Below are positions 8,288 to 18,043 of a stretch of DNA of 64,000 nt, piece after piece. Source of the stretch: Streptococcus porcinus (GTDB lineage: Bacteria > Bacillota > Bacilli > Lactobacillales > Streptococcaceae); NCBI RefSeq assembly GCF_901542335.1, contig NZ_LR594036.1, forward strand, positions 620,001 through 684,000, read 5' to 3'. Position 1 is the stretch's first letter; each line of letters starts with the position of its first letter. Below the pieces are notes generated by a model that saw only the letters and a list, made by a program, of their open reading frames with translations, ran no database searches and was not told the origin of the DNA. The translations under genes were made by a program, and so were the position numbers.

Positions 8288-8446
8288 ATGGGTGACAAAC
8301 CGATATCTTTTAAAGATAAAGATGGTAATTTTGTTTCAGCTGCGGATGTTTGGAATGCAGAAAAGTTAGAGGAGCTTTTTAATACCTTGAATCCAAATAG
8401 ACATCTCAGACTAGAACGCGAAAAACGAAAAAAAGAAAAAGGATAA
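8288..8446 (+). CDS. Conserved small streptococcal protein downstream of obg
   Basis: A 52-residue protein with a strong GGGGGTG ribosome site. A folded-looking N-terminal half (GDKPISFKDKDGNFVSAADVW, then EKLEELFNTLNP) is followed by a very basic tail (RLEREKRKKEKG). I recall a similar short gene next to obg in other streptococci, but its function is unknown. The basic tail is compatible with nucleic-acid or ribosome binding, which is inference. Its stop lies inside the terminator shared with pnuC. Confidence 0.7.
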   Translation: MGDKPISFKDKDGNFVSAADVWNAEKLEELFNTLNPNRHLRLEREKRKKEKG

Positions 8447-8467
8447 GGTTCAAACCTTATCCTTTTT
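8436..8467. terminator. Bidirectional terminator between the obg block and pnuC
   Basis: AAAAAGGATAAGGTT and AACCTTATCCTTTTT form a perfect 15-base inverted repeat with a two-base centre. It overlaps the stop codons of both flanking genes. Confidence 0.85.
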
Positions 8468-9163
8468 CAGCGCCAGTTCTTGGCCTTTTTGAAGCTTAAT
8501 CCAGTTAAAAAATGTATAAATATCATTAATTAAAAAAATGATAAAACAGATAGCGATAGAATAATGACTAGGATCAGAGTTTACTTCTAGAAGCCAAAGG
8601 AAAATCAAGACCACATCATTTAAAGCAAAAAATAAAGCATAGAATGGATTTCTTTTATAAGATAGAAAAGTTGCTACAAAAGAAGTTGTGATGGAAAGAG
8701 TAGATACCAACAAAAAAGCAGTATGGAAAATATCTAAAATAAAGTAGAAGATAATCGTTACAAGAAAAGTGAAGAAAGCTAAAACATAGATATCCTTAAT
8801 GTTTAGACGACTAATCAATACTTGTGATTTTTTACCTTCAAAAGGGTGGCTTAGCCATGAGAACAAGGCAAAAATTGCCATAGGCAGGGTTAACATAAAA
8901 TAGGTTAGAACCTCGCCGTAGTAGTGATTTCTTAACGAAAGATAGGCATAAATAACGGAAAAGATAATAATCAAACCTTGACCTAAAGGATTTGCCTTAG
9001 CTGAAAATATTAGTGAGGTTGCCCCTATTAAAGAAGCAGCTAAAGCCAGAGGATTAGCTTGATTAAAGAAAATATAGGAAGAAATAATGGTTGTCATGGA
9101 AAATAACCAAATCAACCATTCCAATTTGCTAAAGTATTTTAATAATGCCATAGTATTATTCAA
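8450..9163 (-). CDS. pnuC: PnuC-family nicotinamide riboside transporter
   Basis: Protein of about 237 residues with seven to eight membrane helices. The C-terminal segment FINDIYTFFNW-like (LINDIYTFFNWIKLQ) and the upstream NPFYALFFALNDVV match PnuC, a facilitator for nicotinamide riboside or another vitamin nucleoside. Two starts are possible: TTG at 9163 or ATG at 9151. Neither has a good ribosome site. It is a single gene, and no NAD-related neighbour is visible. Confidence 0.8.
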   Translation of the reverse strand: MNNTMALLKYFSKLEWLIWLFSMTTIISSYIFFNQANPLALAASLIGATSLIFSAKANPLGQGLIIIFSVIYAYLSLRNHYYGEVLTYFMLTLPMAIFALFSWLSHPFEGKKSQVLISRLNIKDIYVLAFFTFLVTIIFYFILDIFHTAFLLVSTLSITTSFVATFLSYKRNPFYALFFALNDVVLIFLWLLEVNSDPSHYSIAICFIIFLINDIYTFFNWIKLQKGQELALKKDKV

Positions 9164-9192
9164 TCACAGCTTATAGATCCTGTCAATGGTCT

Positions 9193-10686
9193 TTAAAGGA
9201 GGGTGTTCTGATCTAATTGATATTTTTTCAAATATGGTTCAGCTATGAAATGACGATCATGCGAAACACTGATGATTGCTCCTTCGAAACCAGCTAATAA
9301 TTCCCTGACTAAGGGTTGACTTGTAGGAGAAAAATGTCTGGTCGGCTCATCTAGAACTAAAATGTTACACTTGTCTAAAACCATTTTGGTTAAGAATAGT
9401 TTAGCTTTTTGCCCCCCTGAAAGATGATAGATGTCATGTTCTATCTCCTGTCGTGTTAGTTGTAAGCTAGCTAGCAGATTTCTAGCTTGTTCTGGATTTT
9501 CCGGTGCAAGGAAGTCAAGAACTTTTTCCTTTTCTATTAAAAGATCCTCATAATGTTGAGGCATATAGCCAACTCGTAAAGAGGCGTTCTCTTCTAATTC
9601 AGTAACGATTGTTTTCAACAGACGACTTTTACCAACACCATTTTGGCCAGTAATGACGAGTTTGTCCTGACCTCGGATGAGGAGGTTAACTTTTTGACCA
9701 GTCTCTAAAACGTAATCTTGCCAATGGAGGATGATCTTGTTTTTTGGTAGTGGAATACTATCAGAAAAGAAAATGGCAATGCTCTCTAACTCATCAGGAA
9801 GCTCTTTCAACTGGTTTTTAGTAAGATTTAATTTTCGTTCCTGAGATTTAATAACTTTCATCTTTTTAGCTAGTAGCCGACCAGCTGTTGAATCCTTTGT
9901 GTGGTTTAGCTGATGATGGAGGCTAGCTTGGAGTTTTTCTTGCTTGACTTTTTTCTTTTGGAAATCGGCGCGCTCTTTAGAGGCAATTTGTAACTGTTTT
10001 TGGTATTGGTTTTGTCTATGGGACTTATAGTCCGGGTAAGAACCTTTAAAGAAAGTCCATTTTGATTTCCGGCGTTTTTGGGTTAATTCAAGATGTAAAA
10101 TGGCAGTAGCACAAGTAGTCAAAAAACCTTCATCATGGGAAATAAAGAGAATTGTTTGTTGACTATCCTGAATTATTTTTTCTAGCCAGATTATGGACTC
10201 TAAATCCAAGTCGCTAGAAGGCTCATCTAATAAGAGTAAATCAGGATTGAGAGCTAAAGCTTTGATGACTTGTAGCTTAAGGCGTTCGCCACCTGATAAA
10301 TCTTTTAGTCGAATGTCTTCTCTATCTAATAAATCCAAGTCAAATCGACAAGATTGGGCCAATTGGAAGAAAAGATTAAAGTCTAGAAAAGGGATATCGT
10401 TTTCATTATACAAAAAAGCATGTAAAGATTTAGTCAAGGTCAATTGATCTAATTCTTGTGGTAGGTGGATAACTTTTGTGAAATCATGTTTGATGAGCCC
10501 GCTCATATTAATATAATCAGGCAATTTTTCAGGATGAAAGATGGCTTTTAGGAGAGTAGATTTTCCTGTTCCCTCTTCGCCAATAATGGCTACTTTTTCA
10601 CCATTATTGACAGTGAGTGTTAAGTCTTTAAGGAGCTGGGAAAGGTCTTTAGTATGGGTGAGGTTCAGTTTGTTTAATTGTAGCAT
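9193..10686 (-). CDS. ABC-F family ATPase
   Basis: Protein of 497 residues with two ABC domains and no membrane segment. Domain 1 has Walker A GEEGTGKST and signature LSGGE. A basic linker follows at about residues 230-300, the region that enters the ribosome in ABC-F proteins. Domain 2 has GQNGVGKSR, LSGGQ and an unusual LDEPTRHFSP. ABC-F proteins act on the ribosome, either as translation factors or in resistance to 50S-binding antibiotics. The leader with a terminator and tiny ORF resembles the inducible resistance class. AGGAGG precedes the ATG. The antibiotic, if any, is unknown. Confidence 0.85.
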   Translation of the reverse strand: MLQLNKLNLTHTKDLSQLLKDLTLTVNNGEKVAIIGEEGTGKSTLLKAIFHPEKLPDYINMSGLIKHDFTKVIHLPQELDQLTLTKSLHAFLYNENDIPFLDFNLFFQLAQSCRFDLDLLDREDIRLKDLSGGERLKLQVIKALALNPDLLLLDEPSSDLDLESIIWLEKIIQDSQQTILFISHDEGFLTTCATAILHLELTQKRRKSKWTFFKGSYPDYKSHRQNQYQKQLQIASKERADFQKKKVKQEKLQASLHHQLNHTKDSTAGRLLAKKMKVIKSQERKLNLTKNQLKELPDELESIAIFFSDSIPLPKNKIILHWQDYVLETGQKVNLLIRGQDKLVITGQNGVGKSRLLKTIVTELEENASLRVGYMPQHYEDLLIEKEKVLDFLAPENPEQARNLLASLQLTRQEIEHDIYHLSGGQKAKLFLTKMVLDKCNILVLDEPTRHFSPTSQPLVRELLAGFEGAIISVSHDRHFIAEPYLKKYQLDQNTLL

Positions 10687-10755
10687 AGATGCCTCCTGTC
10701 TATTAGTTATATCTTAATTAGTACTAAATAAGAAGTGACAAATAATTGAGAGACA

Positions 10756-10795
10756 GAAAAAAACTTCCTACCTTAACAAGAAAAGTAGAAAGTTT
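10756..10795 (-). terminator. Terminator inside the ABC-F leader (attenuator)
   Basis: Read on the minus strand, AAACTTTCTAC pairs with GTAGGAAGTTT (11 pairs, one G-U) followed by seven T. It lies between the promoter and the start codon of the ABC-F gene, about 70 bases before the ATG. It can therefore act as a transcription attenuator. Confidence 0.7.
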
Positions 10796-10892
10796 GCATC
10801 ACAAAATTAGCAGTATCTCGGAGATACATACTTAGACAAGAGCATACTAAAAAACCTAGCTTGATAAGATATGAATCTCTCAAAAAAGTTTT

Positions 10893-10904
10893 TTAGTTGT
10901 TCAT
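10893..10904 (-). CDS. Three-codon upstream ORF (Met-Asn-Asn-stop) in the ABC-F leader
   Basis: ATGAACAACTAA is preceded by GGAGG at a ten-base spacing and starts about 25 bases after the expected transcription start. Its stop region CTAAAAAAC-type sequence pairs with GTTTTTTAG downstream (10847-10855 with 10888-10896). AGGAGCA just before the ATG can pair with TGCTCTT (10838-10844). A ribosome held here would change the folding. No protein evidence exists; the call rests on position and ribosome site. Confidence 0.4.
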   Translation of the reverse strand: MNN

Positions 10905-10935
10905 TGCTCCTATACCTCCGCCTATTATTGATTCC

Positions 10936-10964
10936 ATTGTAACATCATTAGAAGATTAATGCAA
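10936..10964 (-). promoter_or_regulatory. Promoter of the ABC-F gene
   Basis: On the minus strand: -35 TTGCAT (10959-10964), 17-base spacer, -10 TACAAT (10936-10941). It gives an untranslated leader of about 240 bases that contains the tiny ORF and the terminator. Confidence 0.7.
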
Positions 10965-11012
10965 TTATAAATGGTAGCAAAAAAGGAACTCTATTGAAAG
11001 TTCCTTTTGTGA

Positions 11013-11753
11013 CTAAACATTTAAGACTTTATCTAAAAATTCGATAAGTCGCGGATGTTTAGGATTATCAAAAATTTCTTCAGGAGTTCCATCTTCAAGG
11101 AACTGGCCGCCATCTGTAAAGATAACACGGTTAGCAACCTGTCTTGCAAAGCCCATTTCATGAGTGACGATTAACATGGTCATTCCTTGTTTAGCAAGGT
11201 CGCGCATAACATTTAAAACATCGCCAACCATTTCTGGATCAAGTGCAGAAGTTGGTTCATCAAAGAGCATGATATCAGGGTTCATGGCTAAACTTCTCGC
11301 AATAGCTACCCTTTGTTTTTGACCACCAGAAAGGCTGGCCGGGTAAGCATCAGCCTTCTCAGCTAATCCCACTTTTTCAAGTAGTTCTAATGCATGTTGT
11401 TTGGCAGAGGCTTTAGACTCTTTTCCAAGCTCTACTGGAGCAAACATGATATTTTCAATGACGGTCATGTGTGGAAAAAGGTTAAAGTGCTGGAATACCA
11501 TACCAATATTTTCACGTGCTTTATCAATATTAGTTTTTGAATCTGATAATTCAAAACCATCAACAACAACCTTCCCCATCGTAATTGTTTCTAAGAGATT
11601 TAGGGTTCTTAGAAAAGTTGATTTACCAGAGCCAGAAGGACCAATAATACAAACGACATCGCCTTCATAAAATTGGGCATTTATCCCCTTTAAGACCTCA
11701 TTTTGACCAAAATATTTATGTAGGTCTTGGACATCAATTTTCAATTCTGCCAT
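11013..11753 (-). CDS. glnQ: Glutamine ABC transporter ATP-binding protein GlnQ
   Basis: Protein of 246 residues, a polar amino acid ABC ATPase. Walker [10 protein letters not shown] is near residue 38, the Q-loop is in [12 protein letters not shown], the signature is LSGGQKQR and Walker B is [12 protein letters not shown]. Its ATG overlaps the stop of the upstream gene by one base (TAATG), so the two are coupled. It drives the GlnP importer for glutamine and related amino acids at the cytoplasmic membrane. Confidence 0.95.
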   Translation of the reverse strand: MAELKIDVQDLHKYFGQNEVLKGINAQFYEGDVVCIIGPSGSGKSTFLRTLNLLETITMGKVVVDGFELSDSKTNIDKARENIGMVFQHFNLFPHMTVIENIMFAPVELGKESKASAKQHALELLEKVGLAEKADAYPASLSGGQKQRVAIARSLAMNPDIMLFDEPTSALDPEMVGDVLNVMRDLAKQGMTMLIVTHEMGFARQVANRVIFTDGGQFLEDGTPEEIFDNPKHPRLIEFLDKVLNV

Positions 11754-13927
11754 TAATTAAGCCTCTTTTCTAAGCGTTTAGCTAAACGTGTTAATAGCGT
11801 AATCATTATCAAATAGATAATAGCTAGGATTGCATACATTCGGAACGATTGGTAGTTTCTAGCAATAATGATTTTCCCTGTTTGGAAGAGCTCTACTAAA
11901 CCAATTGCCGAGACGATAGTGGTATCTTTTAAGGAAATAACAAATTGGTTGATAAAGTTTGGAAGCATAACTTTAACAGCTTGCGGTAAAATAACTTTAC
12001 GCATGGTAATCTTATAAGGAATTCCTAAACTACGGCTGGCTTCCATTTGTCCAGCTGGAATTGCTTCAATCCCGCCACGGACGATTTCAGCGATATAAGC
12101 ACCACCATTTAAGGAAAGTGCAATTGTAGCAGCTAAGAAGTCGTTAATTGGTGATTGGTGTCCAGTCATGCTTTCAATGAGATTAGGAATACCCCAGAAA
12201 ATAAAGGCAGCAACAATCATTAAGGGAATTCCACGTACAACATCTACAAAAACAGAAGATATAACGCGGAGGTTTTTACTTGGTGCAACGGCCATCATCC
12301 CAAAGATAATCCCAATAACCATAGCGATAGCAAAGGAAATAAGAGTTAGGCTTAAGGTTGTTCCTAAACCAGCAAGCAATTGTTTATAGTTGTTTGACAA
12401 TAGACCAAAAATATTAGTTTCATCAATAGAAGATTCATTTCCCTTAGAGTCTTGATCTGAAGCTAAATAATTATTAATAATGGATTTATATTTACCAGAT
12501 TCTTTTAAAGAAGCAAGTCCATTATTAAACATTTCGATCAATTCAGGGTTAGTGCCTTTTTTAACGGCAAAGCCATACTCACCAGAAGGTTCCCCTTCAA
12601 TTGGTGTATCAAATTTACGACCTTGTTGGATAGAGTATTTAAGGATAGCTTCATCGTCCATTAAACCAACAATTGATCCAGCATTTAAACTATCATACAT
12701 CGATGAGGCTTCATCAAATGCTTTTATTCTGTAGCCATATTTTTCCTTATTTTTATCTAGGAAGTCATATGATGCGGTCCCTTTTTTAGCACCGACGGTC
12801 TTCCCTTTAAGATCTTCGTATGATTTGATAGAAGAACCTGATTTGACACCTAATAAAATATTAGAAGTGTAATAAGAGTCGGAAAAATCAAAGATTTGCT
12901 TGCGCTCGTTGGTAATAGACATACCAGCGATAACGGCATCAGCTTGTCCGGCTTGAACGGCATTTAAAGCTGCATCAAAACCAGGATTAGCAATTTCTAT
13001 GGTAAAACCTTGTTCTTTAGCAATAGCTTTAATGAGTTCCATATCGATACCGACATATTGACCTTTGTCATTTTGAAATTCAAAAGGTGGAAAAGAGGAG
13101 TCAGCTACGATTTTATAAGATTTTTTCTCAGGTTTTGCTTTCTTGTTGGCGATGCCTAAAGCTTGACTTGATGTATTTGTTGCGTCACCTAACCATTTTG
13201 TCATGATTTTTTGGTAACTTCCATCAGCTTTCATAGTTTTAAGAGCTTTATTAAAATCTTTTACTAAATGATTGTGACCAGTTCCCTTTTTGACTGCAAA
13301 ACCAAAAGAACCGATAGCTTCACCAGGCATATTAATAGCAAGATCTTGACTTTGTTTAATAGCAAATTGGATAACAGGCTCATCATCCATTACAGCATCA
13401 ATGGAGCCAGAAGCCAGACTATTATACATTAAATCACCAGTATCAAAGGTTTTAACAGAAAAACCATAGGTATCTTTATTCTTATCTAGGAAACTTTGAG
13501 CAGCTGTGCCATTTTTAACACCTACTGTTTTCCCATTTAATTCACTGTATTTTCTAACGGGTTTTGCTTTTTGAGTGGCAATGACAATTTTTGTGTCATA
13601 GTAGGGATCTGAAAAATTAAAAACTTTTTGGCGTTCTTTAGTAATGGTAGTTCCAGCCATCAAAGCTTTTGCTTGACCTGATTGAACAGCATTCACAGCT
13701 GCGTCAAAGCCAGGATAAGTCATTTTGTAATCCCATTTTTGCCGTTTAGCGACCTCTTTGATGATATCAACATCGATTCCTTTGTAAACTTGATCAGAAT
13801 CTTTATATTCAAAAGGCGCATAAGCTGTATCTGACACGATTGTCACGGTTTCAGCACTTGCGATACCACTAAATATAAAACTGAGAGCTAAAATAGCAAG
13901 GATAACTCCTTTTATTTTGTTCTTCAT
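11753..13927 (-). CDS. glnP: Glutamine ABC transporter GlnP: two fused binding domains plus permease
   Basis: Protein of 724 residues. A signal peptide (residues 1-25, AGIASAE-like cleavage) is followed by two tandem family-3 substrate-binding domains at about 27-255 and 275-500. Both have [13 protein letters not shown] or [16 protein letters not shown] openings. A HisM-type permease domain with several helices ends the protein and contains the EAA loop ([21 protein letters not shown] region). This layout is that of lactic-acid-bacterial GlnPQ, where the two domains have different affinities. The start at 13927 has AAGGAGATATAC; the longer frame to 13984 covers the promoter. A GlnR box lies upstream. 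Confidence 0.93.
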   Translation of the reverse strand: MKNKIKGVILAILALSFIFSGIASAETVTIVSDTAYAPFEYKDSDQVYKGIDVDIIKEVAKRQKWDYKMTYPGFDAAVNAVQSGQAKALMAGTTITKERQKVFNFSDPYYDTKIVIATQKAKPVRKYSELNGKTVGVKNGTAAQSFLDKNKDTYGFSVKTFDTGDLMYNSLASGSIDAVMDDEPVIQFAIKQSQDLAINMPGEAIGSFGFAVKKGTGHNHLVKDFNKALKTMKADGSYQKIMTKWLGDATNTSSQALGIANKKAKPEKKSYKIVADSSFPPFEFQNDKGQYVGIDMELIKAIAKEQGFTIEIANPGFDAALNAVQAGQADAVIAGMSITNERKQIFDFSDSYYTSNILLGVKSGSSIKSYEDLKGKTVGAKKGTASYDFLDKNKEKYGYRIKAFDEASSMYDSLNAGSIVGLMDDEAILKYSIQQGRKFDTPIEGEPSGEYGFAVKKGTNPELIEMFNNGLASLKESGKYKSIINNYLASDQDSKGNESSIDETNIFGLLSNNYKQLLAGLGTTLSLTLISFAIAMVIGIIFGMMAVAPSKNLRVISSVFVDVVRGIPLMIVAAFIFWGIPNLIESMTGHQSPINDFLAATIALSLNGGAYIAEIVRGGIEAIPAGQMEASRSLGIPYKITMRKVILPQAVKVMLPNFINQFVISLKDTTIVSAIGLVELFQTGKIIIARNYQSFRMYAILAIIYLIMITLLTRLAKRLEKRLN

Positions 13928-13955
13928 GTATATCTCCTTCGAAAAAATATGATTT

Positions 13956-13985
13956 ATTATATCAGAAACGGGTAACAATAGCAAA
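13956..13985 (-). promoter_or_regulatory. Promoter of glnPQ
   Basis: On the minus strand: extended -10 TGATATAAT (-10 TATAAT at 13956-13961), 18-base spacer and a weak -35 TTTGCT (13980-13985). It lies about 30 bases before the glnP start codon. Confidence 0.6.
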
Positions 13986-14000
13986 CTTATTCGATTTCCA

Positions 14001-14017
14001 TGTGAGATAATCTAACA
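14001..14017 (-). promoter_or_regulatory. GlnR box upstream of glnPQ
   Basis: TGTGA-GATAATC-TAACA matches the GlnR consensus TGTNA-N7-TNACA exactly, and the flanking bases also fit ATGTNA-N7-TNACAT. It lies 15 bases upstream of the glnP -35. GlnR is the nitrogen regulator that represses glutamine uptake and synthesis genes in low-GC Gram-positives. The site is in the divergent region shared with uvrB, but uvrB control by GlnR is not expected. Confidence 0.75.
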
Positions 14018-14097
14018 TGATATGTCTGTGTTGATTTCCTATGATTTTGCTTTGACTATGGTAAAATAATAATATAAAGTCGTGATGAGGATATAAA

Positions 14098-16089
14098 ATG
14101 ATAGATAAACGAGAAAACAATACTTTTCACTTAGTTTCTAAATACCAGCCTTCTGGTGACCAGCCTCAGGCTATAGCAGAGCTGGTTGATAATATAGAAG
14201 GAGGGGAAAAAGCACAAATTTTACTTGGAGCAACAGGGACAGGAAAAACCTTTACTATGAGTCAGGTTATTAACCAGGTTAACAAGCCTACCTTGGTTAT
14301 CGCTCATAATAAGACCTTAGCTGGGCAACTTTACAGTGAATTTAAGGAATTTTTTCCTGATAATGCTGTGGAGTATTTCGTTTCCTACTATGATTATTAT
14401 CAACCGGAAGCTTATGTTCCCTCAAGCGACACATATATTGAAAAGGATTCTTCTGTCAATGATGAAATTGATAAATTACGGCATTCAGCAACCTCTTCCT
14501 TATTAGAACGTAATGATGTTATTGTTGTCGCTTCAGTTTCTTGTATTTATGGATTGGGATCTCCCAAAGAATATGCCGATTCAGCAGTTAGTTTACGTCC
14601 TGGTCAGGAAATTTCTCGGGATCAATTGTTAAATCAACTTGTAGATATCCAGTTTGAACGAAATGATATTGATTTTCAACGAGGACGCTTTCGTGTGCGT
14701 GGTGATGTTGTAGAGGTTTTTCCAGCATCACGTGATGAGCATGCTTTTCGAATTGAATTTTTCGGAGACGAGATTGATAGGATTCGTGAAATCGAATCTC
14801 TAACGGGCAAGGTACTAGGCGAAGCAGAACATCTAATTCTCTTTCCTGCTACTCACTTTGTGACTAATGATGAGCACATGGAAGCCTCTATTGCTAAAAT
14901 TCAAGCAGAACTAGAAGAGCAGTTGCAGCTGTTTGAATCTGAAGGAAAACTTTTAGAGGCACAGCGATTAAAACAAAGAACAGAATATGATATTGAAATG
15001 TTGCGTGAAATGGGCTACACAAATGGTGTTGAGAACTATTCAAGGCACATGGATGGTCGTTCAGCGGGAGAGCCTCCGTATACTCTTCTTGATTTTTTCC
15101 CTGAAGATTTCCTTATTATGATAGATGAAAGCCATATGACTATGGGCCAAATTAAGGGGATGTATAATGGCGACCAGGCTCGGAAGAAAATGCTTGTTGA
15201 TTACGGTTTTAGACTACCCTCAGCATTAGATAACCGTCCCTTACGTCGGGAAGAATTTGAAAGCCATGTCCACCAGATTGTCTATGTATCAGCGACACCA
15301 GGTGATTATGAAATGGCACAAACAGACACGGTAATCGAACAAATCATTCGACCGACAGGCTTGTTAGATCCGATTATCGAAGTGCGTCCTTCAATGGGCC
15401 AAATGGATGACCTTCTTGGTGAGATTAATATCCGCTCAGCAAGAGGCGAACGCTGTTTCATCACAACTTTGACCAAAAAGATGGCCGAAGATTTAACGGA
15501 CTATCTTAAAGAAATGGGTGTGAAAGTCAAGTATATGCATAGCGATATTAAGACATTAGAACGGACGGAGATTATTCGTGACTTACGCTTAGGCGTTTTT
15601 GATGTTTTGATAGGGATTAATTTGCTGCGCGAGGGGATAGATGTTCCAGAAGTAAGTTTAGTTGCTATTCTAGATGCTGATAAAGAAGGCTTCCTCCGAA
15701 ATGAGCGTGGTTTAATTCAAACTATTGGACGTGCGGCCAGAAACTCTGAAGGCCGTGTGATTATGTATGCCGACAAAGTGACAGATTCAATGCAAAAAGC
15801 GATTGATGAAACAGCGCGGCGCAGACATATCCAAATGGCTTATAATGAACAACATGGCATTGTACCTCAAACTATCAAGAAAGATATCCGTGATTTAATT
15901 GCGATCACTAAAGAGGTTGGTTCAGAGATTGCCGAGGAAAGTGTTGACTATTCAAGTATGAATCGGATGGAACGCAAAGAAGCCATCAAGAAGTTACAAA
16001 AACAAATGCAAGAAGCAGCTGAGATGCTTGATTTTGAACTAGCAGCTGAAATCCGTGACCTTATCTTAGAATTAAAACTTGAAAACTGA
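14098..16089 (+). CDS. uvrB: Excinuclease ABC subunit UvrB
   Basis: Protein of 663 residues, standard UvrB length. Walker A GATGTGKT is near residue 43. The damage-probing beta-hairpin region contains [21 protein letters not shown]-like IDESH is near residue 340, with helicase motifs V and VI late ([22 protein letters not shown]). The C-terminal UVR motif for UvrC binding spans residues 625-660. It loads at DNA lesions in nucleotide excision repair. Ribosome site GATGAGGA precedes the ATG. It is divergent from glnPQ. Confidence 0.98.
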   Translation: MIDKRENNTFHLVSKYQPSGDQPQAIAELVDNIEGGEKAQILLGATGTGKTFTMSQVINQVNKPTLVIAHNKTLAGQLYSEFKEFFPDNAVEYFVSYYDYYQPEAYVPSSDTYIEKDSSVNDEIDKLRHSATSSLLERNDVIVVASVSCIYGLGSPKEYADSAVSLRPGQEISRDQLLNQLVDIQFERNDIDFQRGRFRVRGDVVEVFPASRDEHAFRIEFFGDEIDRIREIESLTGKVLGEAEHLILFPATHFVTNDEHMEASIAKIQAELEEQLQLFESEGKLLEAQRLKQRTEYDIEMLREMGYTNGVENYSRHMDGRSAGEPPYTLLDFFPEDFLIMIDESHMTMGQIKGMYNGDQARKKMLVDYGFRLPSALDNRPLRREEFESHVHQIVYVSATPGDYEMAQTDTVIEQIIRPTGLLDPIIEVRPSMGQMDDLLGEINIRSARGERCFITTLTKKMAEDLTDYLKEMGVKVKYMHSDIKTLERTEIIRDLRLGVFDVLIGINLLREGIDVPEVSLVAILDADKEGFLRNERGLIQTIGRAARNSEGRVIMYADKVTDSMQKAIDETARRRHIQMAYNEQHGIVPQTIKKDIRDLIAITKEVGSEIAEESVDYSSMNRMERKEAIKKLQKQMQEAAEMLDFELAAEIRDLILELKLEN

Positions 16090-16135
16090 GTAATTGTTAT
16101 TAGTGAATATGAGCTTGTAACAAAATAGTAACACA

Positions 16136-16152
16136 TTTAAGCTTCTTTTAAG
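16136..16152 (+). promoter_or_regulatory. CiaR-type direct repeat upstream of dlt
   Basis: TTTAAG-CTTCT-TTTAAG is an exact match to the CiaR binding pattern TTTAAG-N5-TTTAAG known from pneumococcus, in the orientation reading into dltXABCD. A weak -10 candidate (TACTTT or TTTAAT, 16163-16171) follows at roughly the expected distance. The 16090-16351 stretch also has a GTAAC-N6-GTAAC direct repeat just upstream (from about 16118). Otherwise it shows AT-rich sequence with no other gene. Regulation by CiaRH is inference. Confidence 0.6.
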
Positions 16153-16274
16153 TTATATTCAGTACTTTAATAGCAATAATTATTAAAAATTCTTATGATT
16201 AAAAAATAGATGAAGGATTAGTTGTATAGAAACTAACATAATTGCGAAATTTTTTTAATAAATTTATCTTTTTC

Positions 16275-16303
16275 TTGCCCATTGACTGGAAATAAGGTAA
16301 AAT
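16275..16303 (+). promoter_or_regulatory. SigA-type promoter of dltXABCD
   Basis: -35 TTGCCC (16275-16280), 17-base spacer, -10 TAAAAT (16298-16303), about 50 bases before dltX. Confidence 0.55.
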
Positions 16304-16351
16304 TCTTTAGTGTATATTGACATGAAAGCAATAAGGTGAAAAGGAATTGAA

Positions 16352-16486
16352 ATGAATAAAAAATGGAAAAAAATTAGTGTATTTATTGGAAAAACCATTT
16401 TGTTTTATCTTATTTTTATGCTTTTAATTTATATCTTTGATTTTTTAGGACATGGTCAAAGTGCATTTATTTACAATGAGTTTTAA
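16352..16486 (+). CDS. dltX: DltX, small membrane protein of D-alanylation
   Basis: A 44-residue protein with AAAAGGAATTGA before its ATG. The basic N-terminus (NKKWKK) is followed by one transmembrane helix (about residues 9-30). The conserved C-terminal end is SAFIYNEF, typical of DltX. DltX sits in the membrane with DltB/DltD, and its C-terminal tail with a Tyr has been implicated in passing D-alanine to teichoic acid. It ends 12 bases before dltA. It is often missed by gene callers. Confidence 0.92.
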   Translation: MNKKWKKISVFIGKTILFYLIFMLLIYIFDFLGHGQSAFIYNEF

Positions 16487-16498
16487 GGAGAGTTTGTC

Positions 16499-18043
16499 AT
16501 GATTAAAGATATGATTGAGAGAATTGAAGAACTTGCAGTCCTTCAGAAAGATTATCCCGTTTATAATTGCATGGGGGAATGCCACACTTATGGAGACCTC
16601 AAACGAGACTCTGATAGTATTGCAAACTATATTAGTCAAATGCAATTAGAAGCTGGTTCACCGGTGTTGGTATTTGGAGCACAAACCTATGATATGATTG
16701 CAACCTTTGTTGCTTTAACAAAAGCGGGACATGCTTATATACCAGTGGATGTTCATTCTGCTCCAGAACGTGTGAGTGATATTGTTGAGATTGGGCAACC
16801 GAGTCTTATCATTGCTATTGAACCACTAAACATTGAACTTAAAGGTCAACAGCCTCCTGTTATCGATTTAGAGACCATTAATCAAGCCAAAGCTCAACAC
16901 TTACCTTTTACCGTAACTAATTCTGTCAAAGGAGATGATAATTATTATATTATCTTTACTTCAGGAACGACAGGTAAGCCAAAAGGTGTTCAAATATCGC
17001 ACGATAACTTATTAAGTTTTACCAATTGGATGATTGAAGATCAAGAGTTTTCTACTCCTGAACGACCACAAATGTTGGCTCAACCACCCTATTCATTTGA
17101 TCTATCAGTGATGTACTGGGCACCGACTTTAGCTTTGGGAGGCACCTTATATGCTTTACCTAAAGAATTGGTCTCAGATTTTAAACAACTCTTTACGACT
17201 ATTACAGGCTTACCAGTAGGTATTTGGACATCCACACCGTCTTTTGTTGATATGGCTATGCTAAGTGACGATTTCTGTCATGACAAAATGCCACAACTAA
17301 CCCATTTTTACTTTGATGGTGAAGAGTTAACTGTATCAACGGCTAGAAAGCTGATGGAACGCTTCCCTGATGCTATCATTGTTAATGCTTATGGTCCAAC
17401 TGAAGCAACGGTAGCCCTATCGGCCATCCGCATTACTAAAGAAATGGTAGAAGCTGGGGCACGTTTACCAATTGGTTACACTAAGTTAGATTCACCGACT
17501 TATATCTTAGATGAAGATTTAAATGAAGTAGCAAATGGTGAGAGTGGTGAAATCATTGTTACGGGACCTGCAGTGTCAAAAGGCTACCTGAATAACCCTG
17601 AAAAAACCAAAGAAGCCTTCTTCACCTATAATGGTCAACCGGCTTATCATACTGGCGACCTAGGCTATTTTACTAAGGAGAATATCCTTTGTTATGGTGG
17701 TAGATTAGATTTCCAAATTAAATATGGTGGCTACCGAATTGAGTTAGAGGACGTTTCACAACAACTCAAACAGTCGCCATATGTAGATACAGCAGTTGCT
17801 GTTCCTCGCTACAATGCAGAGCATAAGGTACAAAATCTCTTAGCTTTTGTTATCCTCAAAGATGGAGTCCGTCAACAATTTGAGCGTGATATTGATGTTA
17901 CAAAAGCTATTAAGGAATCTCTAAAAGATAGTATGATGTCTTATATGATGCCCTCTAAGTTTATCTATCGTCAAGCCTTGCCGATGACTCAAAATGGTAA
18001 GACTGATATTAAAACTTTGATAAACGAGGTGAATAATAGATGA
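16499..18043 (+). CDS. dltA: D-alanine--D-alanyl carrier protein ligase DltA
   Basis: Protein of 514 residues in the adenylate-forming superfamily. P-loop [11 protein letters not shown] lies near residue 152, the A5 motif [11 protein letters not shown] near 300, and YHTGDLGY and [15 protein letters not shown] further on. The catalytic Lys NGKTDIK is near the C-terminus. It activates D-alanine with ATP and loads it on DltC in the cytosol. AAGGAG precedes the ATG. The stop overlaps dltB by ATGA. First large gene of the cell-surface charge operon, which protects against cationic peptides. Confidence 0.97.
   Translation: MIKDMIERIEELAVLQKDYPVYNCMGECHTYGDLKRDSDSIANYISQMQLEAGSPVLVFGAQTYDMIATFVALTKAGHAYIPVDVHSAPERVSDIVEIGQPSLIIAIEPLNIELKGQQPPVIDLETINQAKAQHLPFTVTNSVKGDDNYYIIFTSGTTGKPKGVQISHDNLLSFTNWMIEDQEFSTPERPQMLAQPPYSFDLSVMYWAPTLALGGTLYALPKELVSDFKQLFTTITGLPVGIWTSTPSFVDMAMLSDDFCHDKMPQLTHFYFDGEELTVSTARKLMERFPDAIIVNAYGPTEATVALSAIRITKEMVEAGARLPIGYTKLDSPTYILDEDLNEVANGESGEIIVTGPAVSKGYLNNPEKTKEAFFTYNGQPAYHTGDLGYFTKENILCYGGRLDFQIKYGGYRIELEDVSQQLKQSPYVDTAVAVPRYNAEHKVQNLLAFVILKDGVRQQFERDIDVTKAIKESLKDSMMSYMMPSKFIYRQALPMTQNGKTDIKTLINEVNNR

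Noticed and set aside
10893-10940. Frame MESIIGGGIGAMNN on the minus strand, bacteriocin-like with Gly-Gly
   Set aside because: Its ATG lies at the -10 box of the ABC-F promoter, upstream of the expected transcript start, and has no ribosome site. Only its last three codons form the credible upstream ORF.
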